Translations under genes and position numbers: made by a program
NCBI RefSeq assembly: GCF_016808335.1
Contig: NC_053145.1
Location: 30,639,120 to 30,703,119, forward strand
From: Panicum virgatum
Taxonomy: Eukaryota > Streptophyta > Magnoliopsida > Poales > Poaceae
Length of the DNA stretch: 64,000 nt
Direction of reading: 5' to 3'
In this document: in pieces, positions 22,441 to 33,025 of the stretch
Numbering within the stretch: the first letter of the stretch is position 1
How the letters are laid out: every line of letters starts with the position of its first letter
Notes under the pieces: model-generated
What the model saw: only the letters and a program-made list of their open reading frames with translations
What the model was told of the DNA's origin: nothing
Databases searched by the model: none

Positions 22441-23740
22441 GGATTCTTTTGCTTATGCTGATGCTATTGTTGAATGGGTCCTTTTTCTTTTGCCTTTAAG
22501 GAAGAGGCAGGATGAAGGTCTTTTTCTTTTTGTTCTGGTGAACATAGTTAACTGAACCTCCATGCTGAACTTTGATTCTGTCTTCCTCTTGCACACACAT
22601 AGCAATGGTCTTTTTCCAGATCCCAGTTTTCAGGCTGCATGTTGTAGTTAACAACAAAAGTCACAAACTCATCTGGTAGGGAAGCAAAAACTAGATGGAC
22701 AAGGAACTTGTCTGGGAGATCCAATTCCATTGGTTTGAGCATCGCGTTCATGTTGCTCATCCTCAGTATGTGCTCTCTGATGTTTATGTTCCCACCATGG
22801 TACCTTTCTGTGACCAGCTGTTTTATTACCATGGTTGCATGTCTTTGAAGAACTAGTGAACTGGTTCTTTATTCTGTCAAGTTACTCTCCGGTGGAAGCA
22901 CACTTTGCGATTGAGCCCACTATTGCGGGCTCAATCGTGTTCTTTATGAATGCCATACATTTCTTGTTGGCATTCACCCACTTTGTGTATTGTATGTCAT
23001 AAGACATCTTTAAAGGAGCGTATGTCAGATCCGGGGCAGCGGGACTGCTTATAGGCATAGAATATTCTAGAGTAAGAGATAGCTCATGGATGTACTTTAC
23101 TTCTCTTGTAACTACCCGGATAGGCGTAGAGCTAGCCGCAGTACAAAGGAAACTATCCGATCGTGCTGTAGTAGGACTCCAACCATACTCGGCTAGGACT
23201 TTCCATGTAAACCTGTCCCCCCGGATATATAAGGGTGGGCAGGCACCCCCTCGAAAGACATCAACACCTAAGGCAATACAAACCACCACACAGGACGTAG
23301 GGTATTACACAACTCGCGGCCCGAACCTATCTAAATCTTTGTGTTCCTTGAACCATCGAGTTCCAGAGCAGTCGATCCCTACCTACAAACCTTACTGCTA
23401 AGGGTATCCCTGAGCAGGCTTGGCGGTAAACACTGACAGCATAGTCCATCTATTTCTATTGCCATGCATCATCACTTTCATCTGTAGCCCTGACTGGCGC
23501 AGGTGGCTCTTTGGGCTGAGGATTAGTGAGAACCTAGTCCAACTTTGCACAAATGAAGGCTAGTACCACCTTTTTGCACCATTCTCCATAATTGTCTCCT
23601 TTGAGAACAGGGACATCCTTGATGCAGCTCATCAAGTACATCCCTCCTAAAATGACAAAGAAAGTGAGAATACAACAATAACAATTGCATGAATTAGTTC
23701 CAATGTTGGTCAAAAATACGACATACAATTGTTTATGCAA
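22441..23740 (-). pseudogene. Copia gag, split by a solo LTR
   Basis: The gag begins at about 23640 with DVPVLKGDNYGEWCKKVVLAF, typical for the Copia gag N-terminus, and stops early at 23534. The middle part (MSYDIQYTKWVNANKKCMAF, about 23010) and the end (MNAMLKPMELDLPDKFLVHL, about 22745) are in other frames. The solo LTR at 23033-23438 sits inside. Confidence 0.75.
23033..23438 (+). repeat. solo LTR inserted in the Copia gag
   Basis: 406 bp, from TGTCAGATCC to CACTGACA, with inverted TGTCAG/CTGACA ends and a plus-strand TATA box (GATATATAAGG, about 23222). It is flanked by GCGTA (23028-23032) and GCATA (23439-23443), a 5-bp target duplication with one CpG-to-CpA change. Removing it and one target copy rejoins the gag sequence. 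No second LTR or inner sequence remains, so it is the product of recombination between two LTRs. Confidence 0.85.
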
Positions 23741-24841
23741 TTAAATATATATCACCGTTGGACAGAAATAGAAATAAATACAGATACCCATACAAAAATT
23801 ATAATATTGCTATTAACAACGTTGGTAAGAAAATAACAATATCATAATTCACTTTTCAAATAGTCTCTTTAAACATGCTCTTAAATTTAATTGTCCCGTT
23901 GGTTTGAATTAAATTAGAGAGCGAACATTTAAACTTTTGCAGCAGAATCATGAATAACACATTTATTTAGAAGCAATATGACTGTAAAACTTTACTCTTC
24001 TCTAAAACAAATTATCTCACTGGTTTAAATTTGAATAGAGATCAAAACTATAGAAAAAGCTACCAAAATTGCCTCTAAAATAAGGAAAAAACGTAAACTT
24101 TCTTTATTGTGCAAGAATCCCGACCGGCAAACTGACCCAAGGCTTGCTCGCGCATCTGCGATGGTGTTGGCCCTCTTTCTGGGCGAACAAATGGCATGTT
24201 CGGTCGCCCTGCCTGGCAATGTCTCGTTTGTGCTGCGCGTTCCCGTGACGCAGGCCGCAACCTGGACCTGGGCCAGGAAATCGGCTTCCGCGCGACGCCC
24301 TCTTGGGCCATATTCAGCCCTTGTTGCCAGTGATCGCTCTCGGCCGTTGGATCGAACCCGACGATCAAAATCGGCGAAGCCGGCTCACCCCAAAACGCTA
24401 GGTCCATTTCGCTCCCTCTCTTCGCCTTTTCTCTCGCGCACGACGGCGGTCATGGGTGGCCGGGGAAGCAGTGGCGCCGCCACCGGCCCCCTCGCCAGCA
24501 TGCACGCTCTTCTGTGTGGGAGCGCACCGCCGTCGAGCGACCTGACGGTGGTGCCCGAGCCTGCATGCGTGCGCCTTCGGCGTCCCGGCGGCGAGTGGCA
24601 ACAAGTCTTGCTGTGTGCCCCGGCAAACCGGCCTCTTTGTTGGGCTTTGCGCACGGTGGTGGCTGGCATTTGTGTGCGCAGGTAACCCCCGCTGCCCTTA
24701 TCCCCTAGGGTTAGGGTTTGTATTTTCTTTTCTTTTTTGATTTGCATTGATTTGCCTTTTCTGTCCTTTATTTCTTTGATTTGTGACTGAATCTGCTTTC
24801 CCCATCTCAATCTGCACTCAGATCTAGGCGACTGATACCAT
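23741..24841 (-). other. untranslated leader of the Copia element
   Basis: Between gag and the 5' LTR. The part near gag is AT-rich. 24100-24720 is GC-rich with overlapping open frames on both strands but no domain I recognise, and could be a foreign piece carried by the element. The primer site is at 24831-24840. Confidence 0.5.
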
Positions 24842-25382
24842 TGATAGATCTTTAGGATCGATACAGTGCACAATTGAGTTGGATTCTTTCATCTTTCCTT
24901 TGTTCTTAGTACAATAGGTCCTAGATGTATAAATAAATAGATAGAGAGAGGGAATAGAGGACCTTCGACGCCACCAGAGGAGGAGCTCGAGCTGGCCATC
25001 TCTGGTTCATTGATGCAGATCCGATCTAAGGAGGCGACGAGTGGTGCAGTGGTGTCGAGGGCGAGGCGGCGTTGTCGAGGATGGTGGCACCGGCGTCATG
25101 TCACTAGAGACGACGTTGGTCGCGGCAGTGAAGCTTCCTGCCGCTCCAGCGCACCCTCAAGATCAGCTTAGGGTTTCTGTAGGTGGGGAACATGCGGCTG
25201 CGGTGAACCTAGTGCCTAGTGCCTAGTACCTAACGCCCAGGCCCCCACCCCTATTTATTATTGTGCTGGGCGACAGGGCCCACCAACCAGTGAAAGGTTG
25301 GGTGCCCCCGATCAGGGCACGTGGGGAGGTCTGATTCGGGCTCTATCGTTGGGCTGAGTCCAACCCGAGATAAATCATAACA
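24842..25382 (-). repeat. 5' LTR of the Copia element
   Basis: 541 bp, pairs with 15372-15882. The plus-strand ends are TGATAG and CATAACA. GAGCT follows as target duplication. Confidence 0.9.
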
Positions 25383-25387
25383 GAGCT

Positions 25388-25979
25388 CACCATCGCTCAC
25401 CATTAGCGGTGGCGCGGACTGCATCTAGAGGCTGGGCCGATGTGTTCCCCACGTTGGCTACTAGCCCATGCGCAGTAATGCCGTCAGTGCCAGGACCTCG
25501 GGCGGTGTGGCGGCGATGGTGGCGCAGACCACTTGCACAGCTGCTACCACACAGCCCCCGCGCATGACCGGCGGGGGCCTCCTCACTGACGCGCTAGGCC
25601 AACTCGTTCAAGTGCGACGGGGGTGGCGAGATCGAGCTCCAGATTAGCTGTCTGCGCTCCGCAAGGTGCGACAGGCTGGGGTGCCCACCCAGGGACACTG
25701 TGGAGCCCTTCGCCCCAGGATCCACCACCACCAGAGCAACAATCTCTGGTTCCAGCTCATCAAATGGCTGGGTTCTGGCACCGGCGCGATCGACGCCAAC
25801 CTCGACCCCAGCCTCGTGCTGGGGATCTTGGAGACGAGGAAGCTTGGGAACATGTTGTTCATCACCGAGATGCAATGCCGCCACCCGACATCGTCGGGTC
25901 CGTAAGGCTGCCGCCGACCCCTCGTCATTGTCCCCTGTGGTCAGGATGGACACCATCACCGGACTGCTAAACCTGACTT
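25388..25979. other. GC-rich stretch without a recognised gene
   Basis: Several overlapping open frames on both strands (for example about 25666-25905, plus) are present, but I recognise no domain. It lies directly beside the Copia target site and next to a Gypsy relic, so it is probably retrotransposon-derived. Confidence 0.35.
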
Positions 25980-26600
25980 ATAGGATGAATTCTACTCACT
26001 ATAAAGGATGCTAAACCCCGGCTTATAAGATGGATTCTTCTACTCCAAGAATTCGACCTTGAAATCAAGGATAAAAAGGAAGTAGAGAATTTGGTGGTGG
26101 ATCATTTATCACATATGCATTGCACTAATACGCAAAAACTACTGATAAATAACTTCCTCCTGGATGACATGCTACTCATGGTGATGGCTTCAAACTCCTG
26201 TTATGCAAATATTATAAACTTCATGTTTCAGTTATATATCATAGGGGAGAACAAGAAGAGGCAAATCTATGAGGTGACACCGCCTATGGGATGATCTATA
26301 TCTCTACCAACTCTTTGCAAATTGATCGATAAGAAGACGCATACCCACATCAGAAGGCACCCAGATAATCGAAAAATGCTATGAAACACTATATGAAGGA
26401 CATTATGGTGTATTTTCCACATAAATAGCCAGTGTGGGTTCTTCTAGCCCACCATGTATGAGGACACCAAGGAATTTATTTAGAGGTGTCAGAAATGCCA
26501 ATGCAATACCCTTACATACAACCTTCCACCAATGCAAGTGCAGATCAGCTATGCAACAGCTGATGTGTGTTCGATGAAGAGATAATTTCACCCGCGGTCC
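25980..26600 (+). pseudogene. Gypsy pol relic (RNase H to integrase zinc finger)
   Basis: The plus strand reads [22 protein letters not shown] and VVDHLSHM, the usual end of the Gypsy RNase H domain. Farther on come degenerate integrase zinc-finger parts (PTMYEDTKEFI, RCQKCQCN). Frame shifts and stops are frequent. No LTR of this relic was found nearby. Confidence 0.65.
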
Positions 26601-27119
26601 TTAAAGTATTTCACTGTTCTCATCCAGGTCCTTATCCTACTAAAATGCATTTACGCATCAAAAATAAAGAAAAAAATTAATTCAAAAATAAACAAAAAGA
26701 AGATATTAACTACTTCTCCCCAAACCCCGGTCAATACAATGCATGGATGCATGCACGCCGTCACATATCACAGCAGGTCAGCGGCATTATCTCCCAAGAC
26801 CGGTCATATTTTGTTTTGATTTTTCCACAACTTTTTTCTCAATCCTACTATGCATACAGAACGTGTTCATATAGAGCTTTGGTTGTGTACATTTAGTACG
26901 CATGACCTCGTACGTGTTCATCGGTTGAGAAAAAAAATACGATCGAGGCATTGAACAAGTACCAACAAGGACACATGTGGCACTGGGATGCTTGCCTGTT
27001 TTTGGTTGGGTATGACCATGTCATGTTAGGGAAAAAAAATGATACAACTCACTCATGCATTAGGAGAAAACATATCACGCACAGTTGTAAGATCCTATAT
27101 TAGATCATGCGTCGTATGC
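26601..27119. other. AT-rich intergenic DNA
   Basis: No gene, terminal repeat or array seen. Confidence 0.4.
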
Positions 27120-27372
27120 CACTTTTTCTTAACAGATCCATAACATGAGCAACGATGAGAGAAAAAACAAATAATTAAATATTACATATTTTATCATGTC
27201 ATCATGAGAATGACCGGCCGATCTGCCACGCTAGTAACTATGACTGTCACTTTTTCTTAACAGATCCATAACATGAGCAACGATGAGAAAAAAAATAATT
27301 AAACATTACATATTTTGATCATGTCATCATGAGAATGACCGGTTCATCTGCCACGCTACGCTAGTAATTATG
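27120..27372. repeat. direct tandem duplication (about 128 bp)
   Basis: 27120-27247 and 27248-27372 both begin CACTTTTTCTTAACAGATCC and share most of their length, including CATGTCATCATGAGAATGAC and CTGCCACGCTA. A weaker piece of the same sequence recurs near 27920-27960. Confidence 0.8.
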
Positions 27373-27386
27373 ACAATGTAGACGTT

Positions 27387-27895
27387 CACTGCTAGAAAAA
27401 TCGGCAATAGTACTAGTTGGGAACCCTGGTTTAGTACCGGAAACGACACATTAAGTCACAAGTCACGCGATTTTTCACGCGTAAATGCGCGTGTGCGGTT
27501 GCAAGGATTCGAACCCATGACCTCCAGCCTCACGTGTTACTTCCCTACCAACTCACCTACACATCACATATGACTAGAGGGGAGATGCATTCCTTTTGAA
27601 GTAACCCGTGGAGGACCATTTAGTAGCGGGCCAACACACCGGGTCAATTTAGTACCGGCCGGTGTGTTGGCCCGGTACTAAATGGCCGCGCCATTTTAGT
27701 ACTAGACCAAAAACACCGGTCGGTACTAAATTGTGACATTTAATACCGGCCGGTGTTTTGGCCCGGTACTAAAATGGCTCTGGGAGCTTTCAATTTTGAG
27801 CCCGGTACTAAAATTGCCCTGTGCCAACGTTTGTACCAGACTAAATCATGCCCGGTACTAATGGCCATGAACGAATGAGCCTTTTTCTAGCAGTG
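27387..27895. mobile_element. non-autonomous CACTA element (509 bp)
   Basis: Terminal inverted repeats CACTGCTAGAAAAA at both ends and a GTT target duplication (27384-27386 and 27896-27898). GGTACTAAA, CCCGGTACTA and CACCGG motifs in both orientations fill the subterminal parts, as expected for transposase-binding repeats. No coding sequence. Confidence 0.85.
27498..27562 (-). other. tRNA-like sequence inside the CACTA element
   Basis: On the minus strand, GTAGGTGAGTTGGTAG (27545-27560) resembles a tRNA D-arm/A box, and GGTTCGAATCC (27505-27515) is a perfect B box. The acceptor stem does not pair well, so it is not a functional tRNA gene but a tRNA-derived or tRNA-mimicking stretch. A similar one lies at 40044-40112 in the large CACTA element. 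Confidence 0.5.
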
Positions 27896-27898
27896 GTT

Positions 27899-28987
27899 AT
27901 GAGAGTAGAAAAATATCGTTAAATATCTGATCATGAGAACGACCGGCCACGTGAGAAGGAAAAACAAAAAAAAATATTAGATCTCCTATCTGATCATGCA
28001 TGGAAGTTAGATCTAGTAAGATACTTCCCTATTTTTTGACTTAAAATATATAAAGCAAACATTAAAACCATTACTTTTTAGAAGGTAATATGACATTAAA
28101 TCTACGGTCCACAATCACTTCGGAGTACCATAGCAAAACCCGCTAGTTAATGGAAGCAAAATTTGCAACAAATTCTTGAAAAAAACACGGTAGGGAGGAA
28201 TGCGAAGAACGTGGGTATAGCGCTAGGTTATAGCCAGGTTCAGTTTGTTAGTAGGTTAGTTATCTAATGCCTAACTATCCACGTCGATCAACTATACATG
28301 GGCTTGTCTGCTGACAACCTGATAATAACATAGTGCCTAGAAAAAGTTTCTACTAATGAGACCGAACAGGCAACATCCAACTGCATCTTTCGACCAAACA
28401 CTAAACGCATCCGTCCTAAACGTCCTACCATAGCGAACCGATCATGCATAGAAGAGCCATGACACCGCGGTGCCGTACTTGTTTAAGCCTCCTGCTTCAA
28501 TCAGGTAGCCCGAAACAGCAGGGGCTCACCCATCACGATGCGCCGAGCCGTCCGATCCAACTCCAGATCCGAGTGCCGGACCATGTGGTGCAGTGCCGGC
28601 CGGGCGTGCTCAATCTTTCGGCACCTTCAATTCGACGGCATCGTACGTGCAACAGCGACTGTCGTCAGAGAGAAAGCAGCTTGCACGCCTTCTCCCTCAC
28701 GGGCAACACCACGCACATGCGCGCCCCTTCATCCACAATTTTGCTTCGCTTCATCGTTCAGAGTATCAATAATAATTCATTTATTTCTGCAATGCTGTAC
28801 CCGTCCGTCCATCTGACAGAAGTTTTTGGGGTGACAGTTATGGGCATTGGTCGGCGAGCCATCCATGGAAGATCTAGCATGTAGCTAGAGCACTATGGCG
28901 AGATGGCCTCACAGCACATGCCCACACACACAAACACATGGGCATCGCATGCGCATTTGGGTCTTGCCGTCTTAGCTTGTTTCGTAT
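27899..28987 (+). other. intergenic DNA upstream of SWEET4 copy 2
   Basis: AT-rich to 28430, then of mixed composition. Open frames at 28444-28884 show no domain and no splice partners, and I do not call them a gene. Confidence 0.4.
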
Positions 28988-29280
28988 ATGATGCACAGAG
29001 AGGAAGCTGTGTCTTTTGTTGGGCGGCCGGACACGCATCAATCGGTCGGCGGATGTGAAGGTGTCAAGGTGCAAGCGGCAAACGAAGCGACGTGTGGCAG
29101 AGGAATGTGGAACCGCCGGACGAAGGAGATGAGCCATGCGGTCCTGGATCGATCGTGGGGCAGGGGCGCGTGCGTACTTGCCATCAGTAGGCCAAACTGC
29201 CTGACCAAGCACCGTAGCTTCCAGAAGCCATCTCTCGGCGTCTGTTGGCGACGCGAGGCCCGGGAGCCAGGCTCCTCCTC
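28988..29280 (+). promoter_or_regulatory. promoter region of SWEET4 copy 2
   Basis: The stretch is homologous to 2697-3041 (see there), which suggests conserved promoter sequence of the SWEET4 family. GCAAACGAAGCGACGTGTGG includes an ACGT core of the kind bound by bZIP factors, but binding is only inferred. Confidence 0.65.
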
Positions 29281-29287
29281 TATTTAA
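29281..29287 (+). promoter_or_regulatory. TATA-like box of SWEET4 copy 2
   Basis: TATTTAA in CCTCCTCTATTTAAGTTGG, at the same relative site as TATATAA of copy 1. The deviation from the consensus could make this a weaker core promoter. The 5' leader would be about 165 bases. Confidence 0.6.
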
Positions 29288-29476
29288 GTTGGGCTCGTTC
29301 ACTCACTACCAAGAACCCAGAGAGCTTCATAAGCTCATTTGTTTCTTCCTCTTTGTATCTAGCTTCTGCGCTTCCGTGCTGTCACGCCCATATACATCTC
29401 TATCTTGCTCTCGTAGAGAGCTAGCTAGCTCGTATTGTATTGAGACTTCAGCACCATCTTCTTCAAGGCAGCGATC

Positions 29477-31210
29477 ATGGTCTCCCCGGACACCGTACGG
29501 TGCGCCATTGGCGTCATCGGTTAGTACTCACCACCGCCACCCCGAGCAACCCCTAGTCCCCTACCTGCATGTGCATATGCAAAGAGATTGATATAAATAG
29601 CAGCTGTTGCACAGAGCACCTGCAACGGCTATGGTAAATGGCACTAACCGATGTGGGGTGTGGGACTCTTTTAGTTGCTTGGCCCTTCCCTGCACTCCCG
29701 TGGCCTTCTTAATTTTCCACGCATTGCATATCTCTCTTTTCTCAAACGCATTCTTTTTTTTGCCTGGCTAGCTTTATTTAGACATGTCCGGGTCAATGCA
29801 AAAATTACAAAGCATGTTTTCCCAGATTTCCTGGAGCCCTAATCATTTTGCATCTCATGATTGTTCATAATTTGCTTCAAACTAAATTGGAGTTTTGGTG
29901 CCGGGAAAGCTGCTGCCGCGCAAGATGAGTGGTTGGATCGCAGCGTGGGCACCTGCCGCCATGTTCATAAAATCCACTCTCTTTGTGGAAGGGAAAGTAT
30001 TTGGTGGTTCCACAAATGGAAGGGCTATATATTGACTTCTGGACGTTTTTTTTTTATGCATCTTGCAGGCAATGGGACTGCCCTGGTGCTCTTTCTCTCC
30101 CCAGTGTAAGAATCCATTCCTTCGTGGTTCGTTAATACGCATGTACGTACGTATACAATTCGTATTAATTTACACACACAAATAAGTATACGTCGGAAAA
30201 CGTCCAGGCCGACATTCATCCGCATCTGGAAGAAGAGGTCGGTGGAGCAGTACTCGCCGGCGCCGTACGTGGCGACGCTCCTCAACTGCATGATTTGGGT
30301 GCTGTACGGCCTGCCGCTGGTCCACCCCAACAGCATGCTCGTCGTCACCATCAACGGCACCGGCCTGGTCATCGAGCTTATCTACGTCACGCTCTTCCTC
30401 CTCTGCTCCAGGGGGGCCGCCCGCCGCAAGGTCTTCCTCCTCCTCGCCACCGAGGTCGCCTTCGTCGGCGCTGTCGCTATCCTTGTGCTCAGCCTGGCGC
30501 ACACGTACGAGCGGAGGTCCATGATCGTCGGCATCCTCGGCGTCCTCTTCGGCATCGGCATGTACGCGGCGCCACTCTCCGTCATGGTACGTCTTGTTCT
30601 ACTTTTTCTTTCATTCATTGGTTCTGTCTCCTTGAAGAGTTTTGATTTTTCATGTATTTAGTTTTATAATTTTTCTTGCGTTGATCCCTCATCCTTACCG
30701 TTCTATTATATTGTTTCTTTTCGGTGTGTGTTCTCCTTTTTGTATGGACCAGAAAATAGTGATCCAGACGAAGAGTGTGGAGTACATGCCCCTGTCCCTG
30801 TCCCTGGCCTCCCTGGTGAATGCCATCTGCTGGACTGCATACGCCCTCATCAAATTCGACCTCTACATCACCGTAAGCTACTACTGATAATCTGATTATG
30901 TGTTCTACGGCTAACATCAGTTAGTGCACTCAGCAACTAAACAACTTTAAATAACACAATTGCAAAAAAAAAGCAACATTTGAACATTCTTGTGTTCTGA
31001 ACTGCTCTTAATATAATTTTATTTCTGTAGATCCCCAATGGGCTAGGGGTGCTCTTCGCTGGGGCGCAGGTGGTCCTGTACGCCATCTACTACAAGTCCA
31101 CCCAGGAGATCATCGAGGTGCGCAAGCGCAAGACAAACGAGGTCGCCATGACCGAAGTCGTCGTCAACGATGGCAAGACCAACAACCACACCGGCGCCAG
31201 CCTCTACTGA
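29477..31210 (+). CDS. SWEET4: SWEET4-type sugar transporter, copy 2
   Basis: Five coding exons (29477-29519, 30069-30105, 30208-30586, 30753-30872, 31031-31210) have the same phases as copy 1 and join to 252 residues. The protein is about 85% identical to copy 1 by hand alignment. It has both MtN3/saliva repeats, N76 in TINGTG, N196 in IPNGLG and the conserved prolines, so it should also be a functional hexose facilitator of the plasma membrane. Differences include G37R in the first cytosolic loop, C137G, F168S, V204G and several changes in the third and fourth helices (residues 80-118). The first four exons match copy 1 in length exactly. The last is one codon shorter in the tail. Introns have diverged in length (intron 3 is 166 nt against 437). 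No break was found. Confidence 0.95.
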
Positions 31211-31840
31211 TGAAGAGATCGATGATACCAAGATTATGGATCTGAAGCGATTGTATCTGTACTGTGTGATTATGATCAGCTATCAACTATCAAGTCGCCG
31301 CTGTCCGTATTGTGTGATTGTGTTCTTCCCACAAGGGATGAATGCCTGTATGTGGCCTGTTGTTGCCAAAGTCCTCGCGCAGCTGGTCGGAGTCATGGGC
31401 CTCATTAGGTCGGACAACAAGATGGGGATTCTAACTAGTTCCAGCTTCCGAGTAAGTTTGGATTAATTGCACTGTTTAGTGGTATTTATTAATGGTCTCT
31501 TATTGTCTCTAATGTATATTGATCGCCAAACTCTTCTAGACATGCACAAAGGCATGCTTAGGAATCACGACTCCTTGTTTTAAATTGAATGGATGGAATT
31601 CTCAAATGCTTCTTCTATTCTCTCTTTAATTTGCCAACTAGTAAGTGTTTATCCCTGGTCCCTGGTGACACATGTACTTATGCAGTTATGCATGTACCAT
31701 GTGTTGCATGTACTTATGATTTCAAATCGTTGACGACTACAATTGGTGCGATTGAAAAACCGGTCTAACTAGTTTATTAAAATCAGCGATACCGGTTTGG
31801 ATAACAATGACAAAATCACAAAATGGAGGTCACTATTGTG
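31211..31840 (+). other. 3' flank of SWEET4 copy 2
   Basis: The first 400 bases align with the copy 1 3' flank and probably include the 3' UTR. This flank has a single copy of the region that is duplicated behind copy 1. Nothing else was recognised up to 31840. Confidence 0.5.
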
Positions 31841-31992
31841 TACTCGCTTCATCCCAAGACGAATGCAATTTTAGTTTTGTCATAAATCAAACTATAATAA
31901 GTTTGACGAAGTTTATAGATATCAATATTTATGACACTAAATAAGCATCATTAGGTTCATCATGACATATACTTTCATATATATAAGTACTA
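31841..31992. mobile_element. half of a Stowaway-like MITE
   Basis: TACTCGCTTCATCCCAAGAC and the following TAAATCAAACT and AGTTTGACGAAGTTTATAGA are typical of the left half of grass Stowaway/Mariner MITEs that begin TACTCCCTCCGTCCCA. The right half is absent. The truncated CACTA element starts directly after it. Confidence 0.55.
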
Positions 31993-31995
31993 GAT

Positions 31996-32884
31996 GTTAC
32001 AAATGTTGATAAGCAGGATGATTTTTTTGGGGCCCGAAGATGCAGAGATTTTTGAAAACCTGGCTAACTGTATGGACCAAGATGATGTTCTGTTCGAGAA
32101 TCCGAGGTGGCTGGAGAATTTTAAAGAGATGAAGTAGGCAGCAATTGATCCGCTGTATAAGGACTGCCTGAAGCATTGGACGGCATTGTGCTTTAACCTC
32201 CGGTTGCTGCCGCTGAAGTCTCGCCATGGGTTGTCTGACACTAGCTTCAACAACCTGTTAAGTATGCTTGGTGACACATACCCAGAGGGTAACAAGGTAC
32301 CCACCAATACCTATCAAGCAAAGAGGATGATCCGGCCAGTGTCGATGAAACTTAAAAAGTTTCATGCATGCACCAACCATTGTATCCTATATCGGGGCAA
32401 GTACGAGAACTTGCAGAGCTGTCCGCACTGTGGCGCTAGTCGGTACAAGAGGAATGCCGGTTGTCCCGCGGATATGGATGACGAGGGACCCAAGACAAGA
32501 CAGAAGAAGAAGACGGCCAAGCCACAGATCCCGTTGCCCGTGGATGAGGAGGAAGAGGACTACATGTAGAGGAAAAGTCATGCACTCTCAACGTGGTACC
32601 TGCCCGTGATCGATCGCCTGCGTGCGCTATTCGGGAACCCAGAGTATGTCAAGCTGATGTCGTGGCATGCATTGGTAGAAGGCATCAAGATGCTGTCGTC
32701 TCCATCGAGTGGCCCAAGTGACGACGACGTTGGCAATGGCGGCGATGGCCGAGCCAGCAGTCCTGGACATAGCCCGCCTCCCGACATGAGCAACCAACAA
32801 GGAGGTACTGGGGGTGCACCAGGCAACAAAACACCGCCTCCAAGTGGTCAAATGGGCACCGGGCAATATCCTCCTGTGCCAAAA
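31996..32884 (+). pseudogene. CACTA transposase (TNP2-type) N-terminal fragment
   Basis: The frame runs from the Asp/Glu-rich part (DDVLFENPRWLENF) through LLPLKSRHGLSDTSFNNLL and the cysteine motif CILYRGKYENLQSCPHCG to WYLPVIDRLRALFGN and LMSWHA. These correspond to the first third of plant TNP2 transposases and align with 36600-37130 of the neighbouring large element. Stops at 32135 and 32567 and loss of everything after LMSWHA show decay. The Gly/Pro/Ser-rich tail to 32884 belongs to the second-gene side of the deletion. Confidence 0.8.
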
Positions 32885-33025
32885 TAACCTACCGATGAAG
32901 TTGACAACAAACCAGCCACCTCACTACAGAGGAATGGGCCACGTCCTGCATAGTAGAAGACTTGAAGTATACAATAGCGTTCGATTGGTAAATATTCTAA
33001 TGGCATCCAAATGTAGTCAATAGAG

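Larger units (their letters stand above)
15372..25382 (-). mobile_element. full-length Copia retrotransposon with two nested insertions
   Basis: Minus-strand element with two LTRs (24842-25382 and 15372-15882) and a perfect 5-bp target duplication GAGCT (15367-15371 and 25383-25387). Next to the 5' LTR, the plus-strand ACTGATACCA (24831-24840) is the complement of TGGTATCAG, the initiator-Met tRNA primer site. Next to the 3' LTR, minus-strand AAGGGGGGA (15883-15891) is the polypurine tract. Gene order on the minus strand is gag, protease, integrase, RT, RNase H, the Copia order. Without the insertions at 17173-20111 and 23033-23438 it would be about 6.7 kb. All genes carry stops or shifts, so it cannot move by itself. 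Confidence 0.95.

Noticed and set aside
24107..24685. 192-residue plus-strand open frame
   Set aside because: Lies inside the Copia untranslated leader, has no domain and overlaps other frames in GC-rich DNA.
27498..27562. A functional tRNA gene
   Set aside because: A- and B-box-like parts are present but the acceptor stem does not pair and it is embedded in a CACTA element; kept only as tRNA-like.
28444..28884. 146-residue plus-strand frame upstream of SWEET4 copy 2
   Set aside because: No recognised domain; no supporting gene structure.
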